From: Actinospica acidithermotolerans
Lineage (GTDB): Bacteria; Actinomycetota; Actinomycetes; Streptomycetales; Catenulisporaceae
Length of the DNA stretch: 60,675 bases
NCBI RefSeq assembly: GCF_018139625.1
Contig: NZ_JAGSOH010000031.1
Coordinates: forward strand, 1 to 60,675
Reading direction: 5' to 3'
The translations under genes were made by a program, and so were the position numbers. Below are positions 22,491-33,668 of the stretch, piece by piece; the stretch's first letter is position 1; each line of letters begins with the position of its first letter. Under the pieces are notes generated by a model. That model was not told the DNA's origin, did no database searches, and saw nothing but the letters and a program-made list of their open reading frames with translations.

Positions 22491-22694
22491 GAGCGCTCGC
22501 TCCATACCAGCCGTGCGCCCTTGCACGGCAACGAGTCTTAGGCCGGGGCGGTTCCCGGCCTCGGGTACGCCTGAAAGGCTACCCGGCAAAGTGGAACGCC
22601 GGGATGCGGCTGTCCGATCACGTTGTTACGTCTGAGTTGTGGATTCCTACAGTGTGGACCGAACAGGGGAACACAGGAGCGAAGATCCCCCCGG

Positions 22695-23189
22695 CTAGAG
22701 CAGGTCGCCGAGTTCCTGCGCGGCGAACCAGAGCAGGTCGTAGTCCTCGACGGCGTCCACGGTGAACAGCGCGTCGGCGTCACCCTCGTCGGCGGCGGAC
22801 AGGGCGCGCGCGGCCGCCGTGACGTACTCCTGTGCGCCCGCCTCGTCCACGTGCAGGGAAGCGATGTCGACCAAACGCACGGAGCCTGTGATCTTGATCA
22901 CACCGGGCTCCGCGGGCCCGGCGCCGTCGGCCGGGAGGGAGACCCGCGCGTCGTTGATGTCGGAGGCGATCACCACCCGGCGGCGCGCGGCATCCGGCTC
23001 GCCGGCCAGCCGGCGCAGCGAGGCGCGGGCGGCGGCGGTCAGCGCGGCGTACTCCAGCTCCTCCTCGTCGCCCTCGGCGTACCAGTCGCGCAGCGACTCG
23101 GTGACCGCGAATCCGTCCGTCAGGTGCAGCTCGCCGTCCGCGGAGAGCCGTGCGAGCAGGGGCATCGTGGCAGGCAGGTAGACGCGCAT
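22695..23189 (-). CDS. Conserved actinobacterial protein of unknown function (DUF6912-like)
   Basis: The 164-residue acidic soluble protein begins MRVYLPATMPLLARL and continues LTDGFAVTESLRDWY, VVIASDINDARVS and ITGSVRLVDIASLHVDE. The end, DYDLLWFAAQELGDLL, matches my recollection of a family widespread in actinobacteria (DUF6912). There is no signal peptide, membrane helix or catalytic motif. It starts 9 bp after the patatin gene stops, so the two form an operon. Function is not known. Confidence 0.8.
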   Translation of the reverse strand: MRVYLPATMPLLARLSADGELHLTDGFAVTESLRDWYAEGDEEELEYAALTAAARASLRRLAGEPDAARRRVVIASDINDARVSLPADGAGPAEPGVIKITGSVRLVDIASLHVDEAGAQEYVTAAARALSAADEGDADALFTVDAVEDYDLLWFAAQELGDLL

Positions 23190-23198
23190 GGGACGAGG

Positions 23199-24251
23199 TT
23201 AACGCCTGGGGGCCGGATCGACCTCGGGCTGGAGCTCGTGGTCGGCGGCCAGGCTCGCGGTCACCGTGCGCATGGCCGTGTCCAGCACCTCGACCCGGCG
23301 GCTGGGGTCCATCAGGTTGGCGCCGATCACCTCGAGGTCCTCGGGGCCTGGGCACAGCACGTGCACCCGGGTCCCCTCCCGCCTGATCTGGATGACCTCG
23401 TGCAGCATCTGCCGGGTGACCAGGTGCCGGAAGCTGCGCTCCAGCCTGCCGAGCACGCCGGAGGGCTTGTCGTAGCCGCGGGCCGCCGAGGGGGCCAGCA
23501 CGTACACCTCGTCGAGCGCCCGGCCGGCCGGCAGCTCGTCGGCGCCGACCACGTCGAGGTTCGTGGTGGAGACGGTGCCGCCGTCCACGAAGCGGCGCTC
23601 GCCGAGGCGCGCGGGCGGGAACCAGCCCGGGATCGAGCAGGACGCGACGACGGCCTCGGCCAAGCCGATCGGGGGAGAGCCGGCCCGGCCGAACACGACG
23701 CGCTCGCCCGAGTCGTAGTCCATCGCGACGATCCGGATCCCGGGGTGCGGGGACCACGTGCCGGAGGGGATGACGTCCTCCACCATCTGCCCGATGTCGC
23801 CGAGCGAGCCGCGGCCGGGCGGCATGAACGCGGAGAGCACGGCCGTGCCCGGGTAGCGGCGCGGGTGGCGCACCGAGCGGGCGATCAGCCGCGGCGAGCC
23901 GAGCAGGCCGGGGATCGGCATCGGCGGGGCGGCGCCGCCCGCGGCCATGTCGTAGTCGAAGATGTGCCCGGCCAAGGGCCCGAGCTCGACCGGCTCGCCC
24001 CGCTGGTGCCGCCACAGGTCCTCGGCCGACGCGCCCGCGCCGAGCAGCGCGGCGAGAATGGAGCCGGCGGAGGTGCCGACGATCAGCTGCGCGTCGCGCA
24101 GGTCCAGGCCAGAGCGCTGCTCGATCGCCCGCAGCGCGCCGATCATCCAGGCCGCGCCGAGCGTGCCTCCCCCGCCCAGCACCAGGCCGCGGCGGACCGC
24201 GGGCGGGTGCACGCCGCGCGCCCTCACGTTCTCCAACACGTTCATCACCAT
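23199..24251 (-). CDS. Patatin-like phospholipase/acyl hydrolase
   Basis: This 350-residue protein has the full patatin signature. The oxyanion glycine loop is GLVLGGGGTLGAAW (about 22-35), the nucleophile elbow is GTSAGS (about 60), and the Asp of the Ser-Asp dyad lies in FVDGGTVSTTN (about 220). Patatins hydrolyse acyl esters of phospholipids or neutral lipids. There is no signal peptide, so it is cytoplasmic or membrane-peripheral. It is upstream partner of the DUF6912-like gene and divergent from the MprF-like gene. ATG 24251 is chosen; ATG 24245 is equally possible. Confidence 0.92.
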   Translation of the reverse strand: MVMNVLENVRARGVHPPAVRRGLVLGGGGTLGAAWMIGALRAIEQRSGLDLRDAQLIVGTSAGSILAALLGAGASAEDLWRHQRGEPVELGPLAGHIFDYDMAAGGAAPPMPIPGLLGSPRLIARSVRHPRRYPGTAVLSAFMPPGRGSLGDIGQMVEDVIPSGTWSPHPGIRIVAMDYDSGERVVFGRAGSPPIGLAEAVVASCSIPGWFPPARLGERRFVDGGTVSTTNLDVVGADELPAGRALDEVYVLAPSAARGYDKPSGVLGRLERSFRHLVTRQMLHEVIQIRREGTRVHVLCPGPEDLEVIGANLMDPSRRVEVLDTAMRTVTASLAADHELQPEVDPAPRR

Positions 24252-24517
24252 CTCATAACGCCGGCGCGGGCACGCGGCGGGTGGCGCGGTCGCGGGTTTC
24301 CCCCGGATGAGCCAGTCCGAGGGGGCCGGGCGGCTGACGCGGCGGTGGGCGCGCCGGGCGGGGGGAGCGCGGTATCGGCGGGATAGTAGGGGCGCGAGCG
24401 CCGCGTGGGCCGTGCGTCACCCTGTGCCCGAGCACCTCCATAACGACTCGACAACTCCGGCGCGAAAGGGGAATCCGTCCGCACTGCGGGTAGTTGCACT
24501 ATTGCGGGGAGGTGGCG

Positions 24518-26329
24518 ATGAATGTGATGTCTGTCCGCCGGGCCGAGGCGAGCCGCCGGGCCGGCGGCGATCGGCATGAGCGGACCGTGTGGCCGTTCGC
24601 GGCGCTGGTGGCCGCGGCCGGCCTCGTCATGCTCGGCTACGCGCTGCTCGCCCAGCCGGGGTGGCTGACCGGGCTGACGCTGACCGTGTGCGGCACCAAC
24701 CCGACCGCACCGCACGCCGTGCTGCTGGCCGGCGTGCTGCTGATGCTGGCCTGGGGCATGGCCCGCGGCAGGCAGACGGCCTGGGCGCTGGCGCTGTGCC
24801 TGCTGGCCTGGAGCGCGGCCGCCGAGCTCGAGGCCGCCCTCGCGCCGAGCCCCGCCGCGCCCTGGCGGCTGGCCCCGCTCGGCTTCGCGATCATCGGCCT
24901 GTGGCACGGCCGCAGCCGCTTCCGGGTCCCGCTCAACGCCACCCGGCTCAAGCAGGCGGCCGAGATCAGCGCGTTCTCCGTCACCGCGATCCTCGTCGTC
25001 GGCGGCGGCGGCCTGTTCATGGAGCGCTCGCACTTCGAGACCCCGGTCTCCGCGCCGGACATCGGGCGCACGGTCGTCTCGATGGCCGCGGCGAACCCGG
25101 GCCCGGCCGCGTTCGACGGGCCGGCCTGGCAGATCAACGGCATCGCGCTGCTCAGCGGCGGGCTGGTCATCGTGGTGACCGGCTGGCTGCTCGCCTCCGC
25201 CCCGGCCCCGCGCCCGGCCGGCCGGGCGCAGCGCGCGATCGTGCGCGCGATGGTCTCGCACCCGGACTCCGAGACCCTCGCCCCCTTCGCGATGCGCTAC
25301 GACAAGAGCTACGTCTTCTCCGCGGACGGCCGCGCCGCCGTCTCCTACCGCGTGCTCGCGGGCATGGCCGTGGCGGGCGGCGATCCGGTCGGCGCGCGCG
25401 AGTCCTGGCCCGGCGCGGTCGAGGAGTACTGCACGCTGGTGGAGCGCAGCGGCTGGCGTCCCGCCGTACTCGGCGCGGGCCCGGACGCGCGGCTGCTGTG
25501 GGAGGAGCGCGGCATGCGCTCCATCGGCATCGGCGACGAGGTGATCGTCGACACCGGGGCCTTCACCCTGCACGGCCGCTCGATGCGCAACGTCCGCCAG
25601 GCCGTCCACCGCACCGAGCGCGCGGGCCTGGTCACCGAGGTCATTCCGGAGCGGCAGCTCGATCCCGGCCTGGCCGGCCAGCTGCGCCGGATCCACCGCG
25701 AATGGCTCGGCGCCGCCGGCCGCGAGCACGGCTTCGCGATGAACCTCGACGCGATGGCGCGCGGGGTGCACCCCGACGCGCTGGTCGCGGTCGCGATGGC
25801 CCCCGAGGGCTACGCCGTCGCCTTCCAGCGCTACTTCCCCGCCGCGCACGCCGGACGGAACGCGGCCCTCTCGCTGGACGTGATGCCGCGCACGCCGCTG
25901 TCCCCGAACGGCGTCAACGAGCGGCTGATCGTCGACATGATCGACTACGCCCGCAGCCACGGCTACCCGAGGATCTCGCTCAACTTCGCCGCCTTCCGCC
26001 CGCTGCTGGCCCGGGCGCGCTCCAGCCCCGAGTCGCTGACCGGAGCCGAGCGCGCCACGATCCGGGCCATCGGCCTGCTCGACCCGCTGATCCAGGTGGA
26101 CTCGCTCTACCGCTTCAACGACAAGTTCCAGCCCGGCTGGAACCCGCGCGCCGTCTACATCGGCTCCTGGTTCGACCTGCCCCGTTTCGCCGTCGCGGCC
26201 TTTGGCCTGGAGTTCGCCCTCCCCTACGACCGCCGCCGCACCGGCCGCGCCGTCACCGCGGGCGACCCGGGCTTCGAGCCGCTCAAGGGACCGGCGCCGG
26301 TCGAGGCGCACCGGGCCGTGCGGCACTGA
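24518..26329 (+). CDS. MprF-like phosphatidylglycerol lysyltransferase (DUF2156 C-terminal domain)
   Basis: ATG 24518 follows GGGGAGGTGGCG. The 603-residue product has an N-terminal membrane half with about six helices (residues ~25-230). The C-terminal DUF2156 GNAT-like domain (about 245-590) includes MRYDKSYVFSADGRAAVSYRV, GRSMRNVRQAVHRTERAG, LSLDVMPRTPLSPNGVNE and LYRFNDKFQPGWNPR. Family members transfer lysine or another amino acid from aminoacyl-tRNA to phosphatidylglycerol, lowering surface charge and resistance to cationic peptides. It lacks the fused lysyl-tRNA synthetase of mycobacterial LysX, and the membrane half is shorter than the 14-helix MprF flippase, so flipping may be done elsewhere. 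The amino acid used is not deducible. Confidence 0.88.
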   Translation: MNVMSVRRAEASRRAGGDRHERTVWPFAALVAAAGLVMLGYALLAQPGWLTGLTLTVCGTNPTAPHAVLLAGVLLMLAWGMARGRQTAWALALCLLAWSAAAELEAALAPSPAAPWRLAPLGFAIIGLWHGRSRFRVPLNATRLKQAAEISAFSVTAILVVGGGGLFMERSHFETPVSAPDIGRTVVSMAAANPGPAAFDGPAWQINGIALLSGGLVIVVTGWLLASAPAPRPAGRAQRAIVRAMVSHPDSETLAPFAMRYDKSYVFSADGRAAVSYRVLAGMAVAGGDPVGARESWPGAVEEYCTLVERSGWRPAVLGAGPDARLLWEERGMRSIGIGDEVIVDTGAFTLHGRSMRNVRQAVHRTERAGLVTEVIPERQLDPGLAGQLRRIHREWLGAAGREHGFAMNLDAMARGVHPDALVAVAMAPEGYAVAFQRYFPAAHAGRNAALSLDVMPRTPLSPNGVNERLIVDMIDYARSHGYPRISLNFAAFRPLLARARSSPESLTGAERATIRAIGLLDPLIQVDSLYRFNDKFQPGWNPRAVYIGSWFDLPRFAVAAFGLEFALPYDRRRTGRAVTAGDPGFEPLKGPAPVEAHRAVRH

Positions 26330-26371
26330 GCCGCGGCGGACCGGCCGCCGCCCGCGCCGGCCGTCAGACCG

Positions 26372-26974
26372 TCAGTTGAACTGCAGCGCGGTGCACAGCC
26401 AGTCGAAGCCGCGCGGCTGCGGTGTACCGTGCCGGCCGGGCGCGGCGGGCGCGGCCTGCTCGAAGCGGAGGGCCACGGCGCGCACCCGCGGACCGTCCTG
26501 AACGATGACGGTCGACTCGACGATCCCGGCGGCCGGCTGGTGCAGCCGGACCGAACGGATCATCGAACGGGCGGCGAACCGCGAGGCGCGGCGGTCCGCC
26601 GGGGCGACGGCGAGGGCTTCCGCGGCGGCCTCGAAGCCGTAGCCGACGCGCCCGGCGGCCTGCGGGGTCAGCTGTCCGGCCACGTCGCGGGAGAGCCAGC
26701 GGCGCATCTGCTCCAGCGGCCGGCGCTCGAGGAGCACGTCGACCACGGCCTCGGCCAACCGGCCCACCCCGGCGATCGGCTCGGGCTGCGGCAGGCCGAG
26801 CGGATCGACCTCGAGCCGGTGCGTCCAGCCGGTCACCCAGGACCTCAGCCAGCCGCGCTGGCCGGGCACCGTCCCGCCGGCGCCGCCGTGGTCGGCCAGC
26901 GCGCCGGCCACGCGCTGCAGGCCGCTGTCCGAGATGTTGACCTCCGTGATGAGGTAAACGTCGTCCTCGCGCAT
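26372..26974 (-). CDS. Rv3235-family conserved protein
   Basis: The 200-residue protein has a conserved C-terminal half: VGRLAEAVVDVLLERRPLEQ, MRRWLSRDVAGQLTP, SMIRSVRLHQPAAGIVE and STVIVQDGPRVRAVALRFE, ending near FDWLCTALQ. This matches the small Rv3235-like family typically encoded close to secA in actinobacteria. It is likely cytoplasmic, and its function is unknown. It lies downstream of secA on the same strand but is separated by a strong terminator, so it probably has its own promoter. Confidence 0.8.
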   Translation of the reverse strand: MREDDVYLITEVNISDSGLQRVAGALADHGGAGGTVPGQRGWLRSWVTGWTHRLEVDPLGLPQPEPIAGVGRLAEAVVDVLLERRPLEQMRRWLSRDVAGQLTPQAAGRVGYGFEAAAEALAVAPADRRASRFAARSMIRSVRLHQPAAGIVESTVIVQDGPRVRAVALRFEQAAPAAPGRHGTPQPRGFDWLCTALQFN

Positions 26975-27171
26975 CTTTTACGCCCCGTTCTCCTCGAGAC
27001 CCTCAAGACTGGGATGCCACGTAGGACCGACGAGCGGGGCGAACCGTTGCCCTGCGTACGTGAAGATCACCCGATACGGTGAGCCGCGCTGGGCCGGTCG
27101 GCAGATGGCGCGACCCCGGCGCGGACCCGGCGCGACCCGGAGCGCGGCGCGCGGGAGCGCCGAAAACGCCG

Positions 27172-27207
27172 GACGCCCCGCCGGGCCGGGGGGCCTGACG
27201 GGGCGTC
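27172..27207 (-). terminator. Terminator of secA
   Basis: GACGCCCCG (27172-27180) pairs perfectly with CGGGGCGTC (27199-27207). The loop also contains CCGG/CCGG pairing. It is located 30-65 bp past the secA stop. Confidence 0.7.
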
Positions 27208-27236
27208 GCGATCACGCGGATGCGCGGGCTTGCCGG

Positions 27237-29951
<2,715 letters not shown>

Positions 29952-30227
29952 TTTGGGAACGGCTCCTTGCGAGACAAATGCGGACGGCGACCGCGGCCCG
30001 GCGGTGGTGGTGCCGGGCGCAGCCTGAGCCGACCGGCGTCGACCGGTCGATATGTCATCGTAAGCGACCGGGGCCGGTGGAAGACAGTGCGCGCCCCATT
30101 CTCTTAGCGCACAGTAAGGAGGTTCGGGGGGCCGGGGGCCGGGCGAAGATCGCCGGGTTCGCGACCGGGCAGGTCCCGCGGCTGCTCTCACCGCATCCGC
30201 CGGAAGCTTCTCAGAGCACGCTCATGC
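29952..30227. other. Divergent intergenic region, secA / mannosyltransferase
   Basis: 276 bp of high-GC non-coding DNA. I see no RNA gene or strong hairpin. The sequence gatatgtcatcgtaagc near 30048-30064 is the only A/T-richer spot and may hold the secA promoter. Confidence 0.4.
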
Positions 30228-31775
30228 ATGCCGCTTATCGTCGCGGACGTGGCATTTCAGACAAGCACCCCCGCTCCCAGCGGCTCCGCGCCGGCCCTGC
30301 CCGGCCCCGAGCCGCGCCGTCGGCTGCCGCGCCCGCGACGGGTGGACCTGACGGCGCTCGGCGTCTGGCTGGTCACCAGGGCGGCGATGCTGCTGCTGAG
30401 CCTCTACTCGCGCTACGCCACCTCGAGCGGCGCCTCCGAGTCGTGGCTGGGCCTGTTCCAACACTGGGACTGGTACCGCTACCTGACCGTCGCCGAGTAC
30501 GGGTACACGAGCGGCAAGGGGCCGGCGTACGACGAGAACATCACCGCCTTCCTGCCCGGCTACCCGCTCACGCTGCGGTTCGTCCATCTCATCGTGCGCG
30601 ACTGGGCCGTCTCCGGCCTGCTGATCTCGCTCGTGGCCGGCGGGGTCGCGGTGGTGGCGCTGGCCCGGCTGACCGAGTTCGAGTACCTGCGCCGGCACCC
30701 CGAGGCGACCGAGGAGCAGACCGGCCGGGCCGCGCGCACGGCCGTTCTCCTGCTGGTCTGCGCCCCGGCCGCGGTCTTCCTCGCGGTCGGCTACACCGAG
30801 GCGCTGTTCCTGGCCTTCGCCGTCCCGGCCTGGCTGGCGGCGCGGCGCGGGCAGTGGGTGCGCGCGGGGATCCTGCTCGCCTTCGCCTGCACGATCCGGA
30901 TCAACGGCCTCTTCGTGCTGGCCGGCATCGGGGTCATGTTCCTGGCCTCGCGGCCGACGAGGCGGGACTGGGTCCGGTCCCCCGCGCTGCTGCTGCCGCT
31001 CGCCTCGGCGGGTGCGTACGCGGCGTACCTGAAGGACATCACCGGCGACTGGCTGGAGTGGCTGCACGCGGAGAAGCGCGGCTGGTCGCGCTCGTTCACC
31101 GACCCGATCTCCGCCTGGAAGACGTCCTGGAACAACGCCTTCGGCTCGGGCTTCGGCGGCGGCCTGGGCGCTGGCGGAGCCGGCGGGAACGGCGGGAACA
31201 CCGGCGGGCGCAGCGGCGGGAACGGCGGCTTCCCGGGCGGCGGCTCCGGCGGCCAGGGCGGCCTCCCCGGGAACGGCGGCGGCTTCCCCGGCAGCGGTTC
31301 GGGCGGCACCACGGGAAGCAGCGGCACGAGCGGGACCACCGGAAGCAGCGGCACGAGCGGCGGGCGGCAGGGCTTCGGCGGCGGGTCGGCGCAGTCGATC
31401 CCGCAGTCGAGCACCGGATCCGGCACCGGGACAGGAGCCGGCCACGGCTCCCTGGCGGGCGTCGGCAGCTTCGACGCCTGGGCCTTCCGGCTGGAACTGC
31501 TCGCCGTGCTCGTCGGCGTGGCGACCGTGCTCTGGCTCGGCTGGCGGCGGCGGTGGGCGGAGCTCACCTACGTCGGCATCTCCGTGTTCACGCTGGCCAC
31601 GTCCACGTACTACCAGTCGATCCCGCGCGAGATGCTGCTCTGGTGGCCCCTCTGGGTCGGCGCCGCGATCTGGCTCGCGGCGCGCCGCTGGGCCACCGTC
31701 GCCGTCCTGAGCGTGAGCGGCGCCCTGATGGTCGGGGTGACGCTGCTCTACTTCAGCGGGCAGTGGGCCGGCTAG
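30228..31775 (+). CDS. PIG-V-like GT-C mannosyltransferase with glycine-rich insertion
   Basis: This 515-residue polytopic membrane protein has the motif pattern of the PIG-V/Dol-P-Man-type mannosyltransferases: HWDWYRYLTVAEYGY after helix 1, FLPGYPLTLR, and FLAVGYTEALFLAFAVPAW. Family members transfer mannose from a lipid-phosphate carrier on the outer membrane face. Residues about 306-405 form a Gly/Ser/Thr-rich low-complexity block (GGAGGNGGNTGG, GSGGTTGSSGTSG) in an exterior loop not found in typical members; the remaining helices follow (about 415-510). Start ATG 30228 lacks a clear ribosome-binding site. It is convergent with the Ppx/GppA gene, the two stop regions overlapping by 4 bp. 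Confidence 0.82.
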   Translation: MPLIVADVAFQTSTPAPSGSAPALPGPEPRRRLPRPRRVDLTALGVWLVTRAAMLLLSLYSRYATSSGASESWLGLFQHWDWYRYLTVAEYGYTSGKGPAYDENITAFLPGYPLTLRFVHLIVRDWAVSGLLISLVAGGVAVVALARLTEFEYLRRHPEATEEQTGRAARTAVLLLVCAPAAVFLAVGYTEALFLAFAVPAWLAARRGQWVRAGILLAFACTIRINGLFVLAGIGVMFLASRPTRRDWVRSPALLLPLASAGAYAAYLKDITGDWLEWLHAEKRGWSRSFTDPISAWKTSWNNAFGSGFGGGLGAGGAGGNGGNTGGRSGGNGGFPGGGSGGQGGLPGNGGGFPGSGSGGTTGSSGTSGTTGSSGTSGGRQGFGGGSAQSIPQSSTGSGTGTGAGHGSLAGVGSFDAWAFRLELLAVLVGVATVLWLGWRRRWAELTYVGISVFTLATSTYYQSIPREMLLWWPLWVGAAIWLAARRWATVAVLSVSGALMVGVTLLYFSGQWAG

Positions 31776-32710
31776 TCCAAGACGCTGTACGCGATGCCGT
31801 CGAGGATGTCGTGCTCGGAGACGACGACCTCGGGCAGCCCGAGCCGGTCCATGATCTGGGTCAGGACCAGTCCGCCGGCGCCGATCACGTCCACCCGGCC
31901 GGGGTGGATGACCGGGATGGCCGCGCGCTGCTCGTGGGACATGGCGAGCAGGTCGGCGGACGTCTGCCGGACGACCTCGGCCGGGATGCGCGCGAGGTGC
32001 ACCCGCGAGCGGTCGTACTCGCTGAGCCCGAGGGCGATGGCGGCGAGCGTGGTCACCGAGCCCGCGAGGCCGACGAGCGTCTTGGCCTGGGCGAGGTCCA
32101 CGGTCTCGGCGGCGAGGTCGATCGCCGCGTCGATGTCCCGCCGGGCGGCGGCGATCTGCGCGGAGGTCGGCGGGTCGGACTTGAAGTGACGCTCCGTCAT
32201 CCGGACGCAGCCCACGTCGACGGACCGTGCCGCCACGACGTCCTCGGCACCGAGTACGAACTCGGTCGAGCCGCCGCCGATGTCGACCACGAGATACGGG
32301 GTCGGGTGGTCGGAGCCGTCGTCGGCGAGGGCGCGGGTCGCGCCACGGAAGGAGAGGCTCGCCTCCTCGTCTCCGCTGATCACCTCGGGGTCGACGCCCA
32401 GCCGAGCGCGCACCCCGGCGAAGAACTCCTCGCGGTTGCTCGCGTCCCGGGTCGCGCTGGTGGCCACGAAACGCAGCTCGCTGACACCGTACTCGGCGAT
32501 GACCCGCGCGTACTCGTCGCACGCGGCGAAGGTCCGCTCGAGCGCCTCGTCGGCGAACCGGCCGGTGGCGTCCACGCCCTGGCCGAGGCGCACGATCAGC
32601 ATCCTGCGGTCAAGCTCGGTCTCCGCGCCGGTCTCCGGATCGAGGTCCGCCACGAGCAGGCGGATCGAGTTGGTGCCGCAGTCGACCGCCGCCACACGCC
32701 TGCCGCTCAA
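31772..32710 (-). CDS. Ppx/GppA-family exopolyphosphatase / pppGpp phosphohydrolase
   Basis: The 312-residue protein has the ASKHA-fold motifs: phosphate-1 VAAVDCGTNSIRLLVADL (residues 6-23), RFVATSATRDASN, phosphate-2 YLVVDIGGGSTEF (about 140-152), and GLAGSVTTLAAI. The length matches the short single-domain actinobacterial form (like Rv1026). Such enzymes shorten polyphosphate or hydrolyse pppGpp and so touch stringent control. It overlaps the DUF501 gene by 4 bp (translational coupling); the order divIC, DUF501, ppx is standard in actinobacteria. Confidence 0.95.
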   Translation of the reverse strand: MSGRRVAAVDCGTNSIRLLVADLDPETGAETELDRRMLIVRLGQGVDATGRFADEALERTFAACDEYARVIAEYGVSELRFVATSATRDASNREEFFAGVRARLGVDPEVISGDEEASLSFRGATRALADDGSDHPTPYLVVDIGGGSTEFVLGAEDVVAARSVDVGCVRMTERHFKSDPPTSAQIAAARRDIDAAIDLAAETVDLAQAKTLVGLAGSVTTLAAIALGLSEYDRSRVHLARIPAEVVRQTSADLLAMSHEQRAAIPVIHPGRVDVIGAGGLVLTQIMDRLGLPEVVVSEHDILDGIAYSVLD

Positions 32711-33363
32711 CGGCCCGCCTCCACATCCGAGTCATCCGAGTCATTCGAGTCATCCGAGCCGGCCGGGTCGTGCGAGTCGGCCGAGTCATCGACGTCGTGC
32801 GAGTCATCTACGTCGTCCGAGTCGTCCGGGGTCTCCGGATCGAGGTTCACGCAGGCGCCGTTGCGCCACCACTCCGGCAGCAGCGCGAGCGCCTCGTCGC
32901 CGAGCGGGTTCACGCCGGGGCCGGCCGCGAGCGAGTGCGCGACCAGCACGTGCAGGCACTTGACCCGGTCGGGCATGCCGCCGGCGCTGGGGAAGCCGGC
33001 CAGGATCTCGATCGCGTCCCGCCGCCGGATGTAGTCCTCGTGCGCGGCCCGGTACTTCGCGGCGAGCTCGGGGTCGGTGCCGAGCCGCTCGGTCATCTCG
33101 GCCATCAGGCCGCCGCCCTCCAGCGTGCCGATCGCGGAGGCGGCCTTCGGGCAGGTCAGGTAGTAGAGGGTGGGGAAGGGCTCGCCGTCCGGATTGCGCT
33201 CGGTCTTGATCCGCGGCGCGGTCTCCACGACGTCCGGGTTTCCGCAGGGGCACCGGTGCGCGACCGCCCGCAGCCCGCGCGGCGCCCGGCCGAGCTGGGC
33301 CTCGACGGCGGCGGCGTCCTTCGGATCCACGGCGTCTGCGGCCGCGCTGTGCACGCTGTTCAC
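32707..33363 (-). CDS. DUF501 protein with acidic Asp/Ser repeat tail
   Basis: This 218-residue protein carries the DUF501 core: QLGRAPRGLRAVAHRCPCGNP, PFPTLYYLTCPKA, GGMPDRVKCLHVLVAHSLA and EWWRNGACVNLD. The clustered Cys/His residues suggest metal binding, but function is unknown. After about residue 178 the tail is almost pure D/S/H (PDDSDDVDDSHDVDDSADS and onward), coded by near-9-bp repeats of GACTCGGAT type; such a tail is not part of the normal family. The gene lies between divIC/ftsB (upstream, 301 bp away across a repeat array) and ppx (4-bp overlap). Confidence 0.93.
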   Translation of the reverse strand: MNSVHSAAADAVDPKDAAAVEAQLGRAPRGLRAVAHRCPCGNPDVVETAPRIKTERNPDGEPFPTLYYLTCPKAASAIGTLEGGGLMAEMTERLGTDPELAAKYRAAHEDYIRRRDAIEILAGFPSAGGMPDRVKCLHVLVAHSLAAGPGVNPLGDEALALLPEWWRNGACVNLDPETPDDSDDVDDSHDVDDSADSHDPAGSDDSNDSDDSDVEAGR

Positions 33364-33383
33364 CGGTCTACGGTACTACCGGC

Positions 33384-33668
33384 CGGTCGAGCCGCCGCCC
33401 GCGCGGCGCTCGCGTCCGGGCCGCAGCGGCCCACCTGCCGCTCGGTGCTCGCGTCCAGTCCGTGGTGGCTTACCTGCTGCGGAGCGCTCGTATGCGCTCC
33501 GCAGCGGCCCACCTGCCGCTCGGCGCCCGCGTCCGGTCCGTGGTGGCTTACCAGCGGCTCGGCGCTCGCGTCCGCTCCGCGGCGGCCCACCTGCCGCTCG
33601 GCGCTCGCGTCCGGTCCGTGGTGGCCCACCTGCCGCGGGGCGCTCGTATGCGCTCCGCGGCGGTCTAC
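33384..33668. repeat. 39-bp tandem repeat array next to the ftsB 3' end
   Basis: Six full 39-bp units span 33423-33656 (starts 33423, 33462, 33501, 33540, 33579, 33618) with partial units on both sides. Units alternate between GTGGTGG- and GCGGCGG- openings and share CACCTGCCGCTCGGCGCTCG. The last partial unit includes the ftsB stop codon (33665-33667), so the array appears to derive from the ftsB 3' end. Period 39 keeps a plus-strand frame open (13-residue repeats), but there is no support that it is translated. Confidence 0.9.

Noticed and set aside
18069-22541. 1490-residue plus-strand open frame across gdh
   Set aside because: It is a GC-driven shadow: its composition is Val/Leu/Arg/Asp/Gly repeats, with no family motif and no ribosome-binding site.
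33423-33656. CRISPR array
   Set aside because: Units are contiguous without spacers, drift from copy to copy, and no cas genes are nearby.
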